Translations under genes and position numbers: made by a program | NCBI RefSeq assembly: GCF_947499295.1 | Contig: NZ_CANMNP010000006.1 | Location: 124,001-188,000 of the forward strand | Length of the DNA: 64,000 bases | From: an uncultured Roseibium sp. | GTDB lineage: Bacteria; Pseudomonadota; Alphaproteobacteria; Rhizobiales; Stappiaceae | Direction of reading: 5' to 3' | Notes under the pieces: generated by a model | The model's input: the letters and a program-made list of their open reading frames with translations, nothing else | Database searches by the model: none | Told to the model about the DNA's origin: nothing | Part shown: in pieces, positions 53,362 to 62,738 of the stretch | How positions within the stretch are numbered: position 1 is the stretch's first letter | How the letters are laid out: each line of letters begins with the position of its first letter

Positions 53362-54549
53362 ATGTCCCGTATCCTCGTGATGATACCCTCCGGCGAAGTT
53401 TATGATCATAACAATGTGCGTTGGTACAGCCACCGGGACATTCAGCGCAATATCAATCATTACCACAATATTGGTGACGCCTTTGTCTTCGATTCTTCAC
53501 TTAAACTGCTGAATTTCGACAAGCTGGAAACGCTTACGATCCGGGACTTCAATCCGGCCGAAATCGACCGGCTGCGTGAAGAATTCGACTATGTCGTGCT
53601 CCGCGGTTCCAACTACATCAACGAGCAGATGAATTGGGAGCTGTCGGAAAAAGTCCTGAACCGGCTTCAGCTGCCGGTGCTGGCATTCGGGATCGGTGCT
53701 CAGGCGCCGGTCGACGGAAAACTGTCCTTGTCAGAAACCACTCGGAATGTGTTGCGTTTGATCTCGGATTCGACCGCTTCGATCGGCGTTCGCGGTAACT
53801 ATACAGCTGAGATTCTTGCGGATATCGGGATCACAAACACCAGAGTGATCGGTTGCCCGACAGCCTTTCGACACAATGATCCTGATTTGAAAATCCGACT
53901 GCCGAATATCGACGATGTCAGGAAAGTCGGCGTAACGGTCCGGCGTGAAGTGTCGCCTGCATATGCAAAGGATATCCGGCAATACCTGACTTTCCATCGA
54001 GACCTCATCAAATCGGTTGCGGGCCGCTTCGATACCGTCCTCATGGCGCAGGGCGAGCTTGAAGAGAAGAAGCTGGTTCTGGGAACGCCCGATCAGGGCG
54101 AGGAGGCAATTGCTTCGTTGCGCAAGAATGCCTGGGTAAGCGAATGGTATCTCGATGACGAGATTGAAGCTCTTTACAGAAACCGACTGTTCTATTCCGA
54201 CGTAGTTGCCGACTACGACGCTTGCGTAAAGGCTTGTGACTTCGTCCTTGGTTATCGCCTGCACGGAAATCTCATGGCATTGGCCAACGGTGTTCCGGCC
54301 CTCTACTTCACCTATGACAGCCGTACACGCGAATTTGCAGATACATTCAGCATCCCCAGCTTCGACGTTTTCAGTGATCAGGTTTTTCGGCTACGAGACT
54401 TCTGGGACCAGAGCCTCTTCGACACATTCAATCGCGCCTATGCCGATACCTATTTCATCATGAGCGATTTTCTGAGCGAGAATCGTGTGGCTCACTTTAT
54501 GCGCGATAGAACGCCTCAGAGCCATCCGCGAACTGCCGTGGCCATGTAA
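53362..54549 (+). CDS. Polysaccharide pyruvyl transferase-family protein (first copy)
   Basis: This 395-residue protein has the family pattern VLRGSNYINEQMNWEL, PVLAFGIGAQAP, SIGVRGNYTAEILADIGITNTRVIGCPTAF and GYRLHGNLMALANGVPALYFTYDSRT. Pyruvyl transferases add pyruvate ketals from phosphoenolpyruvate to sugar hydroxyls, making the glycan acidic. Start 53362 follows AAAGGAAA; the ORF extension to 53335 overlaps the GT4 gene. Paralogous to 59149. Confidence 0.85.
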   Translation: MSRILVMIPSGEVYDHNNVRWYSHRDIQRNINHYHNIGDAFVFDSSLKLLNFDKLETLTIRDFNPAEIDRLREEFDYVVLRGSNYINEQMNWELSEKVLNRLQLPVLAFGIGAQAPVDGKLSLSETTRNVLRLISDSTASIGVRGNYTAEILADIGITNTRVIGCPTAFRHNDPDLKIRLPNIDDVRKVGVTVRREVSPAYAKDIRQYLTFHRDLIKSVAGRFDTVLMAQGELEEKKLVLGTPDQGEEAIASLRKNAWVSEWYLDDEIEALYRNRLFYSDVVADYDACVKACDFVLGYRLHGNLMALANGVPALYFTYDSRTREFADTFSIPSFDVFSDQVFRLRDFWDQSLFDTFNRAYADTYFIMSDFLSENRVAHFMRDRTPQSHPRTAVAM

Positions 54550-54648
54550 TTTATTTCGAAATTGAAAGTATATTAAAAGTATTTTTCTTATAATAATAGT
54601 TCTTATTATAATAGATAAAATATTGAATAATATAAACAGATAAAAAGT

Positions 54649-54678
54649 TTGACAAATTTCTATGTTGCGCCGCATTAT
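54649..54678 (+). promoter_or_regulatory. Candidate promoter in the AT-rich gap
   Basis: TTGACA (54649-54654), an 18-base spacer and CATTAT (54673-54678) lie in an AT-rich 222-bp gap, about 95 bp before the next start at 54772. This would begin a second transcription unit of the glycan locus. The -10 is imperfect. Confidence 0.4.
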
Positions 54679-54771
54679 TGTCACAAATAATCATGAATCT
54701 TCGGATTGTATACTTGATTAAGAGGCGTTCCTTTTGCTGAGGGCCGTTTCGTAGTTCTATTGGGGGCTTGA

Positions 54772-56301
54772 ATGTCAGTCGTGGCCACACAAGATGCGTT
54801 TCCGGTAAACAACTCATCCAGGGAGATCCTGCTCCTCAAGGAGCTGACGCTTGTCGTCGTCGGTGTCTCTCGTCAGGATATTCCTGGCTCGCTTTTGGAG
54901 GCGGTCAAAACCGTCTGGTTTGAGGGTGTTGAGGAAGGTTATGCGCAATTCACGGACGAGAATTCCGGACGCTTTCAAGTCTCGGAAGCTCCTCTCTTGC
55001 CGCTTGCAGTCATCATGGATCCTTCTGCTAGCGATGAGAAAGATAGTTTTCTCAAATGGCTGCAACACAGAGGCGTGACACAGCTGCCGCCGGTCATCGG
55101 CTGGGGGCGCAGCGGTGAAGTGGAAGCAATCTCCTCGCTCGTGGGGCTGGTGTCTGAGCATGTCATATCAGGTGCGCGCCGCTTGGTGCTTTCCAGCCGG
55201 GAGCTCAAGACGCTCCGCAGCCTCAACGACGATCTTCAAAACCGTTTTGCAGCGCTTGAAGCGTTTTTGAACAGGCACGGTCTTCAGCCGCTCGACCTTT
55301 TGTTCAGCAATGAACCAGCCGAAAATCCTCTCAATCCGAACGTGCTTGCAAGTGCTTCAGCTGACGGCATAACTCAGATCCTCCCTGTGCCAAGCTCTGG
55401 CGTCAGCGGCATTGCGCTTCATGTCGAACAAGCCGGCTCCCGGCCGGACATCAAGCTGCGCGCGCAGCTCATGACGCTGGAAGATCTTCGGATCGTCGAC
55501 ACCTGGCATTTTTCAAGCGGAGACCTTGCGTCCGGCTGGAATATATTTGGGTTGTCGCGGTCAACCGCCGGGTTGAAACGGACACTGGAATTCCGCCTTC
55601 AGTCCGAACAAACCGAAGAAGACGTGCCGCGTTTGTCCGTGGGCGGGTTGCAACCTGTCGACATGTTCCAGGTGCGGGATGCCGCCAACGGTGTGTCAGT
55701 GCTGAAAAACAGTCTCGCGCTTCAGGTCTGGGGCGGTATTCCAGGCGTTTCCATGCCGCAGCACGCCAACTACATACCGGCCCAATCGCAACAGGTCGAT
55801 CTTGACGAAGGCTTTCGGGATGTGCCGATTGCCCCTGGTATTCTCGAACACGCAAGTCTTGCCAATTCCGACGAGGTGTCCTTCGACTTCGAGGCCATCA
55901 TGCCGCTTCCGACAGAGCGCGCGATCGGTTGCCATCCACCTGCGGAAGGCATGACGATTGGTCAGTTGCCAGCCGCTTGCCCACCGCAGGTCATCCGTAT
56001 GTCGGCCAAGGCCTTTATCGACAACAGTCAGGCTGCTGATATCGAATTTGCCATTGTGGTTGCGCAGGATCTGACTGCTGCCAAATCGCTCCTTTCCGGG
56101 GAACGGGAACAGACGGTTGGTGAAGCCTTTTCCGGCTGGAGTTCGGTGACCTACGGCGAGACGGCTCACGTCAGCGCATTTGCCAGCGAGCAGATCGGCG
56201 TCTGGCAGAATGTCTATTTCGCAACACGTATGAGCGAGCCGGGCGGTAATGATTTCGCCTGGGCAAAATTCGGCAATTTCCGCGCTGTTGTGAGCGGGTA
56301 G
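54772..56301 (+). CDS. Uncharacterised 509-residue protein of the glycan locus
   Basis: I do not recognise a function. The N-terminal part (about residues 1-135) looks alpha/beta, with LTLVVVGVSRQDI and AVIMDPSAS; a short coiled coil follows (about 140-175, LKTLRSLNDDLQNRFAALEAFLNRHG); the rest is beta-rich, with two jelly-roll-like parts ending FSGWSSVTYGETAHVSAFASEQIGVWQNVYFATRM. No signal peptide or membrane span, so probably cytoplasmic. It lies 6 bp before the GT2-GT4 fusion gene and is likely a partner, perhaps a carbohydrate-binding chaperone-like protein (inference). A DUF-type family (DUF6212-like) is possible but I cannot confirm it. Confidence 0.75.
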   Translation: MSVVATQDAFPVNNSSREILLLKELTLVVVGVSRQDIPGSLLEAVKTVWFEGVEEGYAQFTDENSGRFQVSEAPLLPLAVIMDPSASDEKDSFLKWLQHRGVTQLPPVIGWGRSGEVEAISSLVGLVSEHVISGARRLVLSSRELKTLRSLNDDLQNRFAALEAFLNRHGLQPLDLLFSNEPAENPLNPNVLASASADGITQILPVPSSGVSGIALHVEQAGSRPDIKLRAQLMTLEDLRIVDTWHFSSGDLASGWNIFGLSRSTAGLKRTLEFRLQSEQTEEDVPRLSVGGLQPVDMFQVRDAANGVSVLKNSLALQVWGGIPGVSMPQHANYIPAQSQQVDLDEGFRDVPIAPGILEHASLANSDEVSFDFEAIMPLPTERAIGCHPPAEGMTIGQLPAACPPQVIRMSAKAFIDNSQAADIEFAIVVAQDLTAAKSLLSGEREQTVGEAFSGWSSVTYGETAHVSAFASEQIGVWQNVYFATRMSEPGGNDFAWAKFGNFRAVVSG

Positions 56302-56307
56302 GCCGAC

Positions 56308-59121
56308 ATGCTTCAACAAACAGGTTCAAGACCGGGATTGCCGAATGTGCGTCATGCAATATTCGGTGGTTCCGGCATGCCAACGGCCACTGTTGCGATC
56401 GTTATTCCGGTGTTCAAGCACTCGGTTCTGTTGACAGAGGCGATCGACGCTGCCTTGGAGCAGGAAGCGCCTTTCAACATCGCGGTGATCATCGTTGACG
56501 ATGGTTGCCCGTATCCAGAAACCGGTCAGACCGCCCGCGCTTACGCGTTGGCTCATGAGAATGTCTACTATCTGAAGAAGGCAAATGGTGGTCTGAGTTC
56601 TGCGCGTAACTACGGGATCGATTTTGCCTTGCGCAGTTTTTCCGATCTTGAGGCAATCTACTTCCTGGATGCCGACAATCGGATCACGCCAAGCGCAATC
56701 CGGGTGCTTATGGACTTTATGCGCTCTGATGACGACATAGACTGGGTCTATCCCAACATCGACAAGTTCGGGATTGAGTGGAACGGCAACTACACGACTG
56801 AGTATTCCCGTCTTCTGCATGTCACTTTCGACAATATCTGTGAGGCCGGCAGCCTGGTCTCCAGATCCCTCCTCGACGCCGGCGTTCGTTTCGACGAAAG
56901 CATGAAGTCCGGCTTCGAGGACTGGGATTTTTGGCTTCAAGCGATCTCCCTTGGTTTCAAGGGATCGAACTATCCGTTCTTCGGGTTCGAATATCGGCAG
57001 CGCGCAGAAAGCATGTTGCGGGACTCAAACCGCACGCGCGACAGCATCCTGAGTTACATTAAGGACAAGCACAAAAAGCTGTTCTCGACAGACACGCTGC
57101 TGGGCTGGGAACACGAAGAAGCTCCCCGTTTCGTTGCTTTTGGAGCAGACACTTATCTGGTGGATTTGTTCACCGATCCTTTGGCGCAACACGAAACGCA
57201 CAGCATTGAGGAATTCGTGAAGACCTTCTGGTCGGCGCAAGCCGAGCCGGAAACCTTCGGCGTGCCGCCCTTTTGGCTCTGGCTGTCTCCGGCACACAGG
57301 GCAGCGCTCAGAAGCTGCGGTCTGTTGCACAATGTGCTTTGGCTCGGTGAGCGGCTCTCCGCGTCGCACCATTTTGTGGCACTGCGTTTTGAAAGCGACA
57401 AAGACAAGCTTGCAATTGACGTGAATACACTTGGTGAAGGTGCTGAACTTTCCAAGAAGCCACTAGGCTGGATGTGTTCGCTCAGCATCATGAAGCAATG
57501 CGTGGAAGACAAATCCGACGACTGGATCAGGACGTTGAGGGGGGCGAACCCATCCCCGAAGATTGCCGAAATCGTGATCAGAGGACCGTTTTCAGCCGAA
57601 AATATTCAGGGAACAGCTCTTTCTGCTACCAACAGCCTGCTGGCAACGCTCGGTGCGCTGCGGGAATCGGGATATCGGCACGGACCCGACAAGCGCTGGA
57701 TCTGGCGGTCGGTCTATTTTCCGGAGCGCAGCAAATATTATGAGCTGCTCAGACATAGTGTCGGTGCATCGCCGATCATGCCGCGCCTGGCATCGAAGAC
57801 AAAGCGGCTTCGCGTTGGGCTGCTGTTGCCGATCGCCACATATGGCGGTGTAGAGAAGGTTGCGTATGCGTCGGCTCGCGTTCTGAAAAACGCCGGCTGC
57901 GAGGTCCACCTCTATGTATTGGGGAAACCCGTCTACAACCGCATTGCCGACAATGATGGCGTTTTCGAGAGCATCAATTTTCTCGCTGATGACTATCCGT
58001 TGTGGGGCGGGCCGAACATGTTCTCCGGCCATGAATTGCTGATGGGACATGACGAGTATGCCCGCTCGGAAGAAGTGCTTGGCTTCTTGTCAGGGCTGGA
58101 CGTCGTCATCAACAACCAGCTGGCTCCCGCAAATGCGATATTCGGCGAACTCAGGCGGCGCGGTGTCAAGGTCGTCAACTATGTGCACGTCCTGGACAGT
58201 TCCGAACTGGGCCGGCCCGCGGGTCATCCTTATCTCACGCTCGCCTATGAGCATATCTATGACAGCGTACTGACATGTTCGCGGGACATGGCGGAATGGT
58301 TGCACGGCATGGGCGTGCCGATGGCCAAGCTGTTGCACATTCCCAATGCCGCCGGTTATCCGCTTGCAGTCGAGGATGCAAAGGCTCTTGCGGAGAGCCG
58401 GAAGCTTGGCCGGGACGGCAGGTTGAGGGCGGTTTTTCTCGGTCGTCTGGACAGGCAGAAGGGCATTGAGCGGATCTTTGCCGCAGGACGAGCGCTTAAA
58501 CAGCGCGGCATCGGCATCGACTGGCGCATTGTCGGATCGGATGTCATGGATGCCGACATAGGTGGATCGTGGAAAGACCGGTTCGCTGAAGTCGGTATAC
58601 GAGTCGATCCGCCGATTTATGACAATCGCCATTTGAGCCGCCTGATGGCCTGGGCGGATGTCTTTGTGCTGCCTTCAAGATGGGAAGGCGCGCCGCTGAC
58701 AATCATCGAGGCACAGCGTCTCGGTTGCATTCCGATTGCAACGGATGTCGGCGCCGTCGACGAATTGATCGACCACAAGGTCGACGGGCTGCTGTTGCGT
58801 GCGGACGATGACGGGGTGGCAACGCACGATCTGATCGTGGCGCTTGAGGCCTTGTCGAAATCCGAAAAACTGCTCCAGACGCTATCAGCAAACGCTGCTT
58901 CGCGGAGCGCGGAACGCAGTTGGGAAAAAAGCCTCCAGCCGTTCTTGCGCCAGCTTCACACCTGGTTCCCCGATCATTTGCAGAGCATCCGGCGCGCCAA
59001 GGCACCCAGCCCTCAAGTGTCCCGGTCTCAGGCCACCCAAGGGCCGGCTCGCAAACCAACGAGTTTCCCCCGAGGCATCAGCGAAACCGGCAATCGTCGG
59101 TCCGGTAATCGAAGGGTTTGA
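56308..59121 (+). CDS. Two-domain glycosyltransferase (GT2-GT4 fusion, 937 residues)
   Basis: The N-terminal GT2 domain (about residues 24-280) has TVAIVIPVFKHS, VIIVDDGCPYP, KANGGLSSARNYGID, LDADNRITP (DAD metal site) and FEDWDFWLQA. A middle linker (about 280-500) has no recognised fold. The C-terminal GT4 domain (about 500-890) has LLPIATYGGVEKVAYASARVL, VFLGRLDRQKGIERIFAAG and LPSRWEGAPLTIIEAQRLG. A basic, proline-rich tail ends the protein. Two active centres in one chain suggest processive addition of a disaccharide unit. Start 56308 or the internal ATG 56377 are both possible. Confidence 0.9.
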   Translation: MLQQTGSRPGLPNVRHAIFGGSGMPTATVAIVIPVFKHSVLLTEAIDAALEQEAPFNIAVIIVDDGCPYPETGQTARAYALAHENVYYLKKANGGLSSARNYGIDFALRSFSDLEAIYFLDADNRITPSAIRVLMDFMRSDDDIDWVYPNIDKFGIEWNGNYTTEYSRLLHVTFDNICEAGSLVSRSLLDAGVRFDESMKSGFEDWDFWLQAISLGFKGSNYPFFGFEYRQRAESMLRDSNRTRDSILSYIKDKHKKLFSTDTLLGWEHEEAPRFVAFGADTYLVDLFTDPLAQHETHSIEEFVKTFWSAQAEPETFGVPPFWLWLSPAHRAALRSCGLLHNVLWLGERLSASHHFVALRFESDKDKLAIDVNTLGEGAELSKKPLGWMCSLSIMKQCVEDKSDDWIRTLRGANPSPKIAEIVIRGPFSAENIQGTALSATNSLLATLGALRESGYRHGPDKRWIWRSVYFPERSKYYELLRHSVGASPIMPRLASKTKRLRVGLLLPIATYGGVEKVAYASARVLKNAGCEVHLYVLGKPVYNRIADNDGVFESINFLADDYPLWGGPNMFSGHELLMGHDEYARSEEVLGFLSGLDVVINNQLAPANAIFGELRRRGVKVVNYVHVLDSSELGRPAGHPYLTLAYEHIYDSVLTCSRDMAEWLHGMGVPMAKLLHIPNAAGYPLAVEDAKALAESRKLGRDGRLRAVFLGRLDRQKGIERIFAAGRALKQRGIGIDWRIVGSDVMDADIGGSWKDRFAEVGIRVDPPIYDNRHLSRLMAWADVFVLPSRWEGAPLTIIEAQRLGCIPIATDVGAVDELIDHKVDGLLLRADDDGVATHDLIVALEALSKSEKLLQTLSANAASRSAERSWEKSLQPFLRQLHTWFPDHLQSIRRAKAPSPQVSRSQATQGPARKPTSFPRGISETGNRRSGNRRV

Positions 59122-59148
59122 GCCCTCATTTGGAAAGGTTTCTATCAC

Positions 59149-60492
59149 ATGAAAAAGCTCTTCGTTCTCAATGGCGGCGCTGCCGTCAAGCCGGGTAACA
59201 AATCGGCGTTCCTGAAAATCGATGATCCCTTGTCGGCATTTGCGCGCGGCGGCATCAATACCGGCGACGTCCTGGTTTATGACGCGATGCTCAAAGCGCT
59301 GGCCTACGACCAGATCACCAATGTTCAGTTTGCACATGCCGCAGATGAAAAACTGTGGCCGAAGGACGACTACGACGCGACCGTTATTCGGGGGTCGAAC
59401 TATCTCACCGAGACAGTGGACATTGGTAATGTCATTCCGCTTTTGAAAAAGTTGAAAGGACCAATTGTTCCGGTAGGCGTTGGTGCGCAGGCGGCAAAAT
59501 ACAAGAAACTTGAGCTGCCAAAGGGCAGTGTGGAAGCGTGGAAGATCATTGCAGACAAATGCGAAACCATCGGCGTGCGCGGTGTTTACAGTGCCGAAGT
59601 CTTCAACGATATCGGCATCAAGAACATCCGGATCATCGGATGCCCGAGTTTCTATCGGAACCTGAGGCCGTCCATTGAAATCAAGCCGCTGGATCCGGCC
59701 AATGCCCGGGTGGGTCTAACGCTCAACAAATACCTGTCGGCCGACTATGCCTCCAACGCCACAAAGACGAACAGGATGCAAAGGGCGCTTATTCAAGCTG
59801 TCGCCAAACGCTCGGCAAACCGCCTGTATTCGCAAGGAGAACGCGAAGAAACGCTCGCGATTTTCGAGACTGGAGAGGCCAAGCAGAAGCACATTCAGTC
59901 GATCCTCAACAAGTATCACCTTGAGGGAGACAAGGATGTCGAGGCGCTTGTGAGTGATCGCATGCAGGCCTTCTTTGATGTTGACGAATGGGCAGCCGAT
60001 GCCAGAGAAAACGTCGACGTTCTTGTCGGGTTTCGTCTCCACGGCAATGTGATCGGTCTTCACCAGGGTATTCCCGCAGTGTTCTTTACCTATGACAGCC
60101 GGATACGCGAATTGTCGACGCTGTTCGCCATCCCTTCGGTCGAGATTGAAGACTATCTGCCGATCAATCTGGAGCGCATTTTCGAAAGTGCCGATTTCTC
60201 CAAGGTACAGCATGTCTACCGTTTGAACTATGCGGAGTATTATCGCTTCCTTACGGAAAATGGTCTGAACCATGTGCTTGCAAAGCCGGTTGCATCGCCA
60301 CCGGAGCAACCGCTGGTCAAGCCAAATCTCGTTCGGGTGGAGCAGTCGGTCGAGGACGTTACCGGCTGGTTCAGGAATGAAGTGGACTTCATGACAGGCG
60401 AAATCGAGACGCTGCGCAGCCGGGCGTGGAACCTGGAACTGAAGCTGCGTGAGAAGACAGCTCCGGACGCCAAGGAAAAACTGGCAAGTTGA
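59149..60492 (+). CDS. Polysaccharide pyruvyl transferase-family protein (second copy)
   Basis: This 447-residue protein is clearly related to the 53362 protein: VIRGSNYLTETVDIG, PIVPVGVGAQAAKYKK, TIGVRGVYSAEVFNDIGIKNIRIIGCPSFYRN and GFRLHGNVIGLHQGIPAVFFTYDSRI. It has an extra C-terminal coiled-coil tail (about 395-445). GGAAAGG precedes the ATG. Two copies imply two different pyruvylated positions, or one copy with another acceptor. Overlaps the GH16 gene start. Confidence 0.85.
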   Translation: MKKLFVLNGGAAVKPGNKSAFLKIDDPLSAFARGGINTGDVLVYDAMLKALAYDQITNVQFAHAADEKLWPKDDYDATVIRGSNYLTETVDIGNVIPLLKKLKGPIVPVGVGAQAAKYKKLELPKGSVEAWKIIADKCETIGVRGVYSAEVFNDIGIKNIRIIGCPSFYRNLRPSIEIKPLDPANARVGLTLNKYLSADYASNATKTNRMQRALIQAVAKRSANRLYSQGEREETLAIFETGEAKQKHIQSILNKYHLEGDKDVEALVSDRMQAFFDVDEWAADARENVDVLVGFRLHGNVIGLHQGIPAVFFTYDSRIRELSTLFAIPSVEIEDYLPINLERIFESADFSKVQHVYRLNYAEYYRFLTENGLNHVLAKPVASPPEQPLVKPNLVRVEQSVEDVTGWFRNEVDFMTGEIETLRSRAWNLELKLREKTAPDAKEKLAS

Positions 60493-61316
60493 GCAGTCTG
60501 CACATCGACCCCGATACAGAAGACGTGGTGAGCCGCCGGAAATTCCTTTCAGGACTGGCGGCCGGTACGCTGGCAGGTGCTGCCTCCCTGGCGGTGCCCG
60601 CGCCGCTGTTTGCCTTGTCCTCGATTGATCTGCCGACGCCGCTTCAACAGACGAAGGGAGAATGGGCACTTACGTTTCGGGAAGACTTCAGCAACCGGAG
60701 GCAGTTTGACAAGGCATGGGAACGTGTGCGGATTGGTGGCGACGGTCACAAGACAATGCGATTTCCAAAGAACGTTGAGCTTGCAAATGGTGAACTGAAC
60801 CTTCGTCTTGGGCATCAATCAGATCCGGAGCGACCGTTCACCGGCGGATACATTCGCACAAGAGACTTCCGTCAAACCTACGGGTATTTCGAATGTGAGA
60901 TGCGTATTGCACGCGAAGCAGGCGTCAACAATGCCTTTTGGCTGGTGTCGGATCGCAGGACCGAGGGTAACACCCATTTCGAACTGGATGTCGCCGAAGT
61001 CAAATATCCCAATATCGTTCAGGTCACCGCACGGCGCTGGCGTCCTCAAAAGGATGTGCTGGCAGCAAGCTATCGCGCACATGTCCGTCTGGACGATGCA
61101 TTTCACCGGTATGCAATGCTATGGACCAGCAATCGCTTCCGCTTTTATGTCGATGACCTGGAAGTCTTTGATGCGCCGAATGAGTTTGCTCATACCCCAG
61201 CTCTGGTTCTCTTGAGCAATGCCGTCGCCCCATTTGCTGGAAAGAATGATGGTGACGTGGTTGGGGCGGCTACGGCGGTCCGCAGCGTTAGGGTGTTTCG
61301 GGACTTTCAGCAGTAG
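60489..61316 (+). CDS. GH16-family glycanase with Tat signal
   Basis: This 275-residue protein has a twin-arginine signal (SRRKFLSGLAAGTLAGAA, residues 15-32; cleavage near LFALSS) and a GH16 jelly-roll domain. The catalytic motif ExDxxE is present as ELDVAE (E165, D167, E170), preceded by MRIAREAGVNNAFWLV. GH16 members cut beta-1,3/1,4-glucans, galactans or agar-like polymers. The start is TTG 60489 overlapping the upstream stop; GTG codons shortly before SRRK are alternatives. It may trim or release the glycan made by the locus, like the GH16 ExoK of rhizobial exopolysaccharide clusters. Confidence 0.87.
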   Translation: MSSLHIDPDTEDVVSRRKFLSGLAAGTLAGAASLAVPAPLFALSSIDLPTPLQQTKGEWALTFREDFSNRRQFDKAWERVRIGGDGHKTMRFPKNVELANGELNLRLGHQSDPERPFTGGYIRTRDFRQTYGYFECEMRIAREAGVNNAFWLVSDRRTEGNTHFELDVAEVKYPNIVQVTARRWRPQKDVLAASYRAHVRLDDAFHRYAMLWTSNRFRFYVDDLEVFDAPNEFAHTPALVLLSNAVAPFAGKNDGDVVGAATAVRSVRVFRDFQQ

Positions 61317-61370
61317 TGGTATCGGGAAACAGTGCGTGAGCTGGAACTGCTTTGCCGACAGAATGAGACA

Positions 61371-61395
61371 AAAAAGCCGGCAGTGTGCCGGCTTT
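61371..61395 (-). terminator. Terminator between GH16 and galE genes
   Basis: AAAGCCGGCA (61373-61382) pairs perfectly with TGCCGGCTTT (61386-61395) over a GTG loop. On the minus strand the stem is followed by a run of six T, so it ends the galE transcript; on the plus strand it may also stop the GH16 message. Confidence 0.75.
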
Positions 61396-61420
61396 CCTGT
61401 TTGGATGGGCAATCTTTTGT

Positions 61421-62449
61421 TCAGGCTGCAGTTTCATAGCCGCGCGGGTTGTTGAGAACCCATTTCCAGGTATCTCTGCACATGTCATCGAGACCGCGGA
61501 CTGCCTTCCAGTTCAAAAGGTTCTCGGCAAGATGTGTATCGGCATAGCACTCGGCAACATCTCCGCTTCGGCGTGGCGCGAAGGAATAGCGGATCTGTTT
61601 GTTGGACGCCCTCTCGAAGGCCTTGACCATCTGCAGAACACTGTAGCCATTACCGGTGCCCAGATTGACTGCAAAACAGTTTGAAGGGGCGGACCCGGAA
61701 GCCAGGATTTCATGTGCCCGCAAATGTCCTTCCACGAGATCAACAACATGGATGTAGTCACGCACACCGGTGCCGTCCGGTGTGTCGTAGTCGTTGCCGA
61801 AGACCGCGAGTTCAGTCCGTCGCCCATCCGCAACTTGTGTGATGAACGGCATGAGGTTGTTCGGAATGCCTTGCGGGTCTTCGCCGACGAGCCCGCTCTC
61901 ATGCGCACCGACCGGATTGAAATACCGCAGGATACCGAACTGCCATGTTGGATCGCTTGCCGCGGTATCGCGCAACATGTCTTCAATCATCAGTTTGGTT
62001 CGGCCGTATGGATTGACCGCGCTGGTCGGATGATTTTCGGTGAGGGGCAGAAACTGAGGCTCTCCATAGACCGTAGCGGAAGATGAAAAGATCAATTGCT
62101 TCACGCCGCAGTTTGCCATTGCCGACAAAAGACTGTGAGTGCCGACCACGTTGTTGTCATAGTAGGCAAGCGGCATTCGGGTCGATTCCCCGACCGCCTT
62201 CAGGCCGGCAAAGTGTACAACCGCAGTGCAGCCGTACCGTTTCATGATCTCCTCGATTTTTGACTGGTCGCGGATATCGCCGATCTCCAACGCGACGTTC
62301 GCGCCGGTTATCGACGCCACCCGGTCCAAGCTCACATCGCTGGCATTGGACAAGTTGTCCACGACGACGATGTCATGTCCTGCCTGAAGGAATGTCAAAC
62401 AGCAATGGGAGCCAATGTAACCAGCGCCCCCGGTGATGAGTACAGTCAT
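61421..62449 (-). CDS. galE: UDP-glucose 4-epimerase
   Basis: This 342-residue extended SDR has LITGGAGYIGSHCCL, SSSATVYGEPQ with the catalytic serine, and the NPYGRTKLMIE Tyr/Lys motif, then NPVGAHESGLVGEDP. It interconverts UDP-glucose and UDP-galactose, supplying galactose for the glycan. It lies on the strand opposite to the glycosyltransferases, behind an AT-rich gap with TTCGAA motifs that may hold its promoter. Confidence 0.96.
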   Translation of the reverse strand: MTVLITGGAGYIGSHCCLTFLQAGHDIVVVDNLSNASDVSLDRVASITGANVALEIGDIRDQSKIEEIMKRYGCTAVVHFAGLKAVGESTRMPLAYYDNNVVGTHSLLSAMANCGVKQLIFSSSATVYGEPQFLPLTENHPTSAVNPYGRTKLMIEDMLRDTAASDPTWQFGILRYFNPVGAHESGLVGEDPQGIPNNLMPFITQVADGRRTELAVFGNDYDTPDGTGVRDYIHVVDLVEGHLRAHEILASGSAPSNCFAVNLGTGNGYSVLQMVKAFERASNKQIRYSFAPRRSGDVAECYADTHLAENLLNWKAVRGLDDMCRDTWKWVLNNPRGYETAA

Positions 62450-62738
62450 CTGGACCTCTTCAAGTAATTAATACTATAATAAAGCTAATTTAATTCGAAA
62501 TTCGAAGTATTTTAGCTTTCTTACTTTGTAATTTTACTTGGAATCACAAATAGATCTAGGGGTTATTGGCGTATAAATTGAAGTGTTATTCTTGGCGACT
62601 GAAGCTGGTTAACGCTTCAGGTCTCGATTTGAGGCTGTTTTGCGCAGCTCCGAAGCGCGTCCAGCCAAGCATTTCTTGGAAGCGGCCACTGGCAGTGTCA
62701 TAATGAGCAAGTTGCCATTGCGACTTGGAGACAGCTGC
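62450..62738. other. Divergent promoter gap between galE and the WD40 gene
   Basis: The first 120 bp are AT-rich and contain TTCGAA twice in a row with one base between (62494-62506). No gene is visible. It should carry the promoter of galE (minus) and of the WD40 gene (plus), but I cannot choose unique boxes. Confidence 0.4.
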
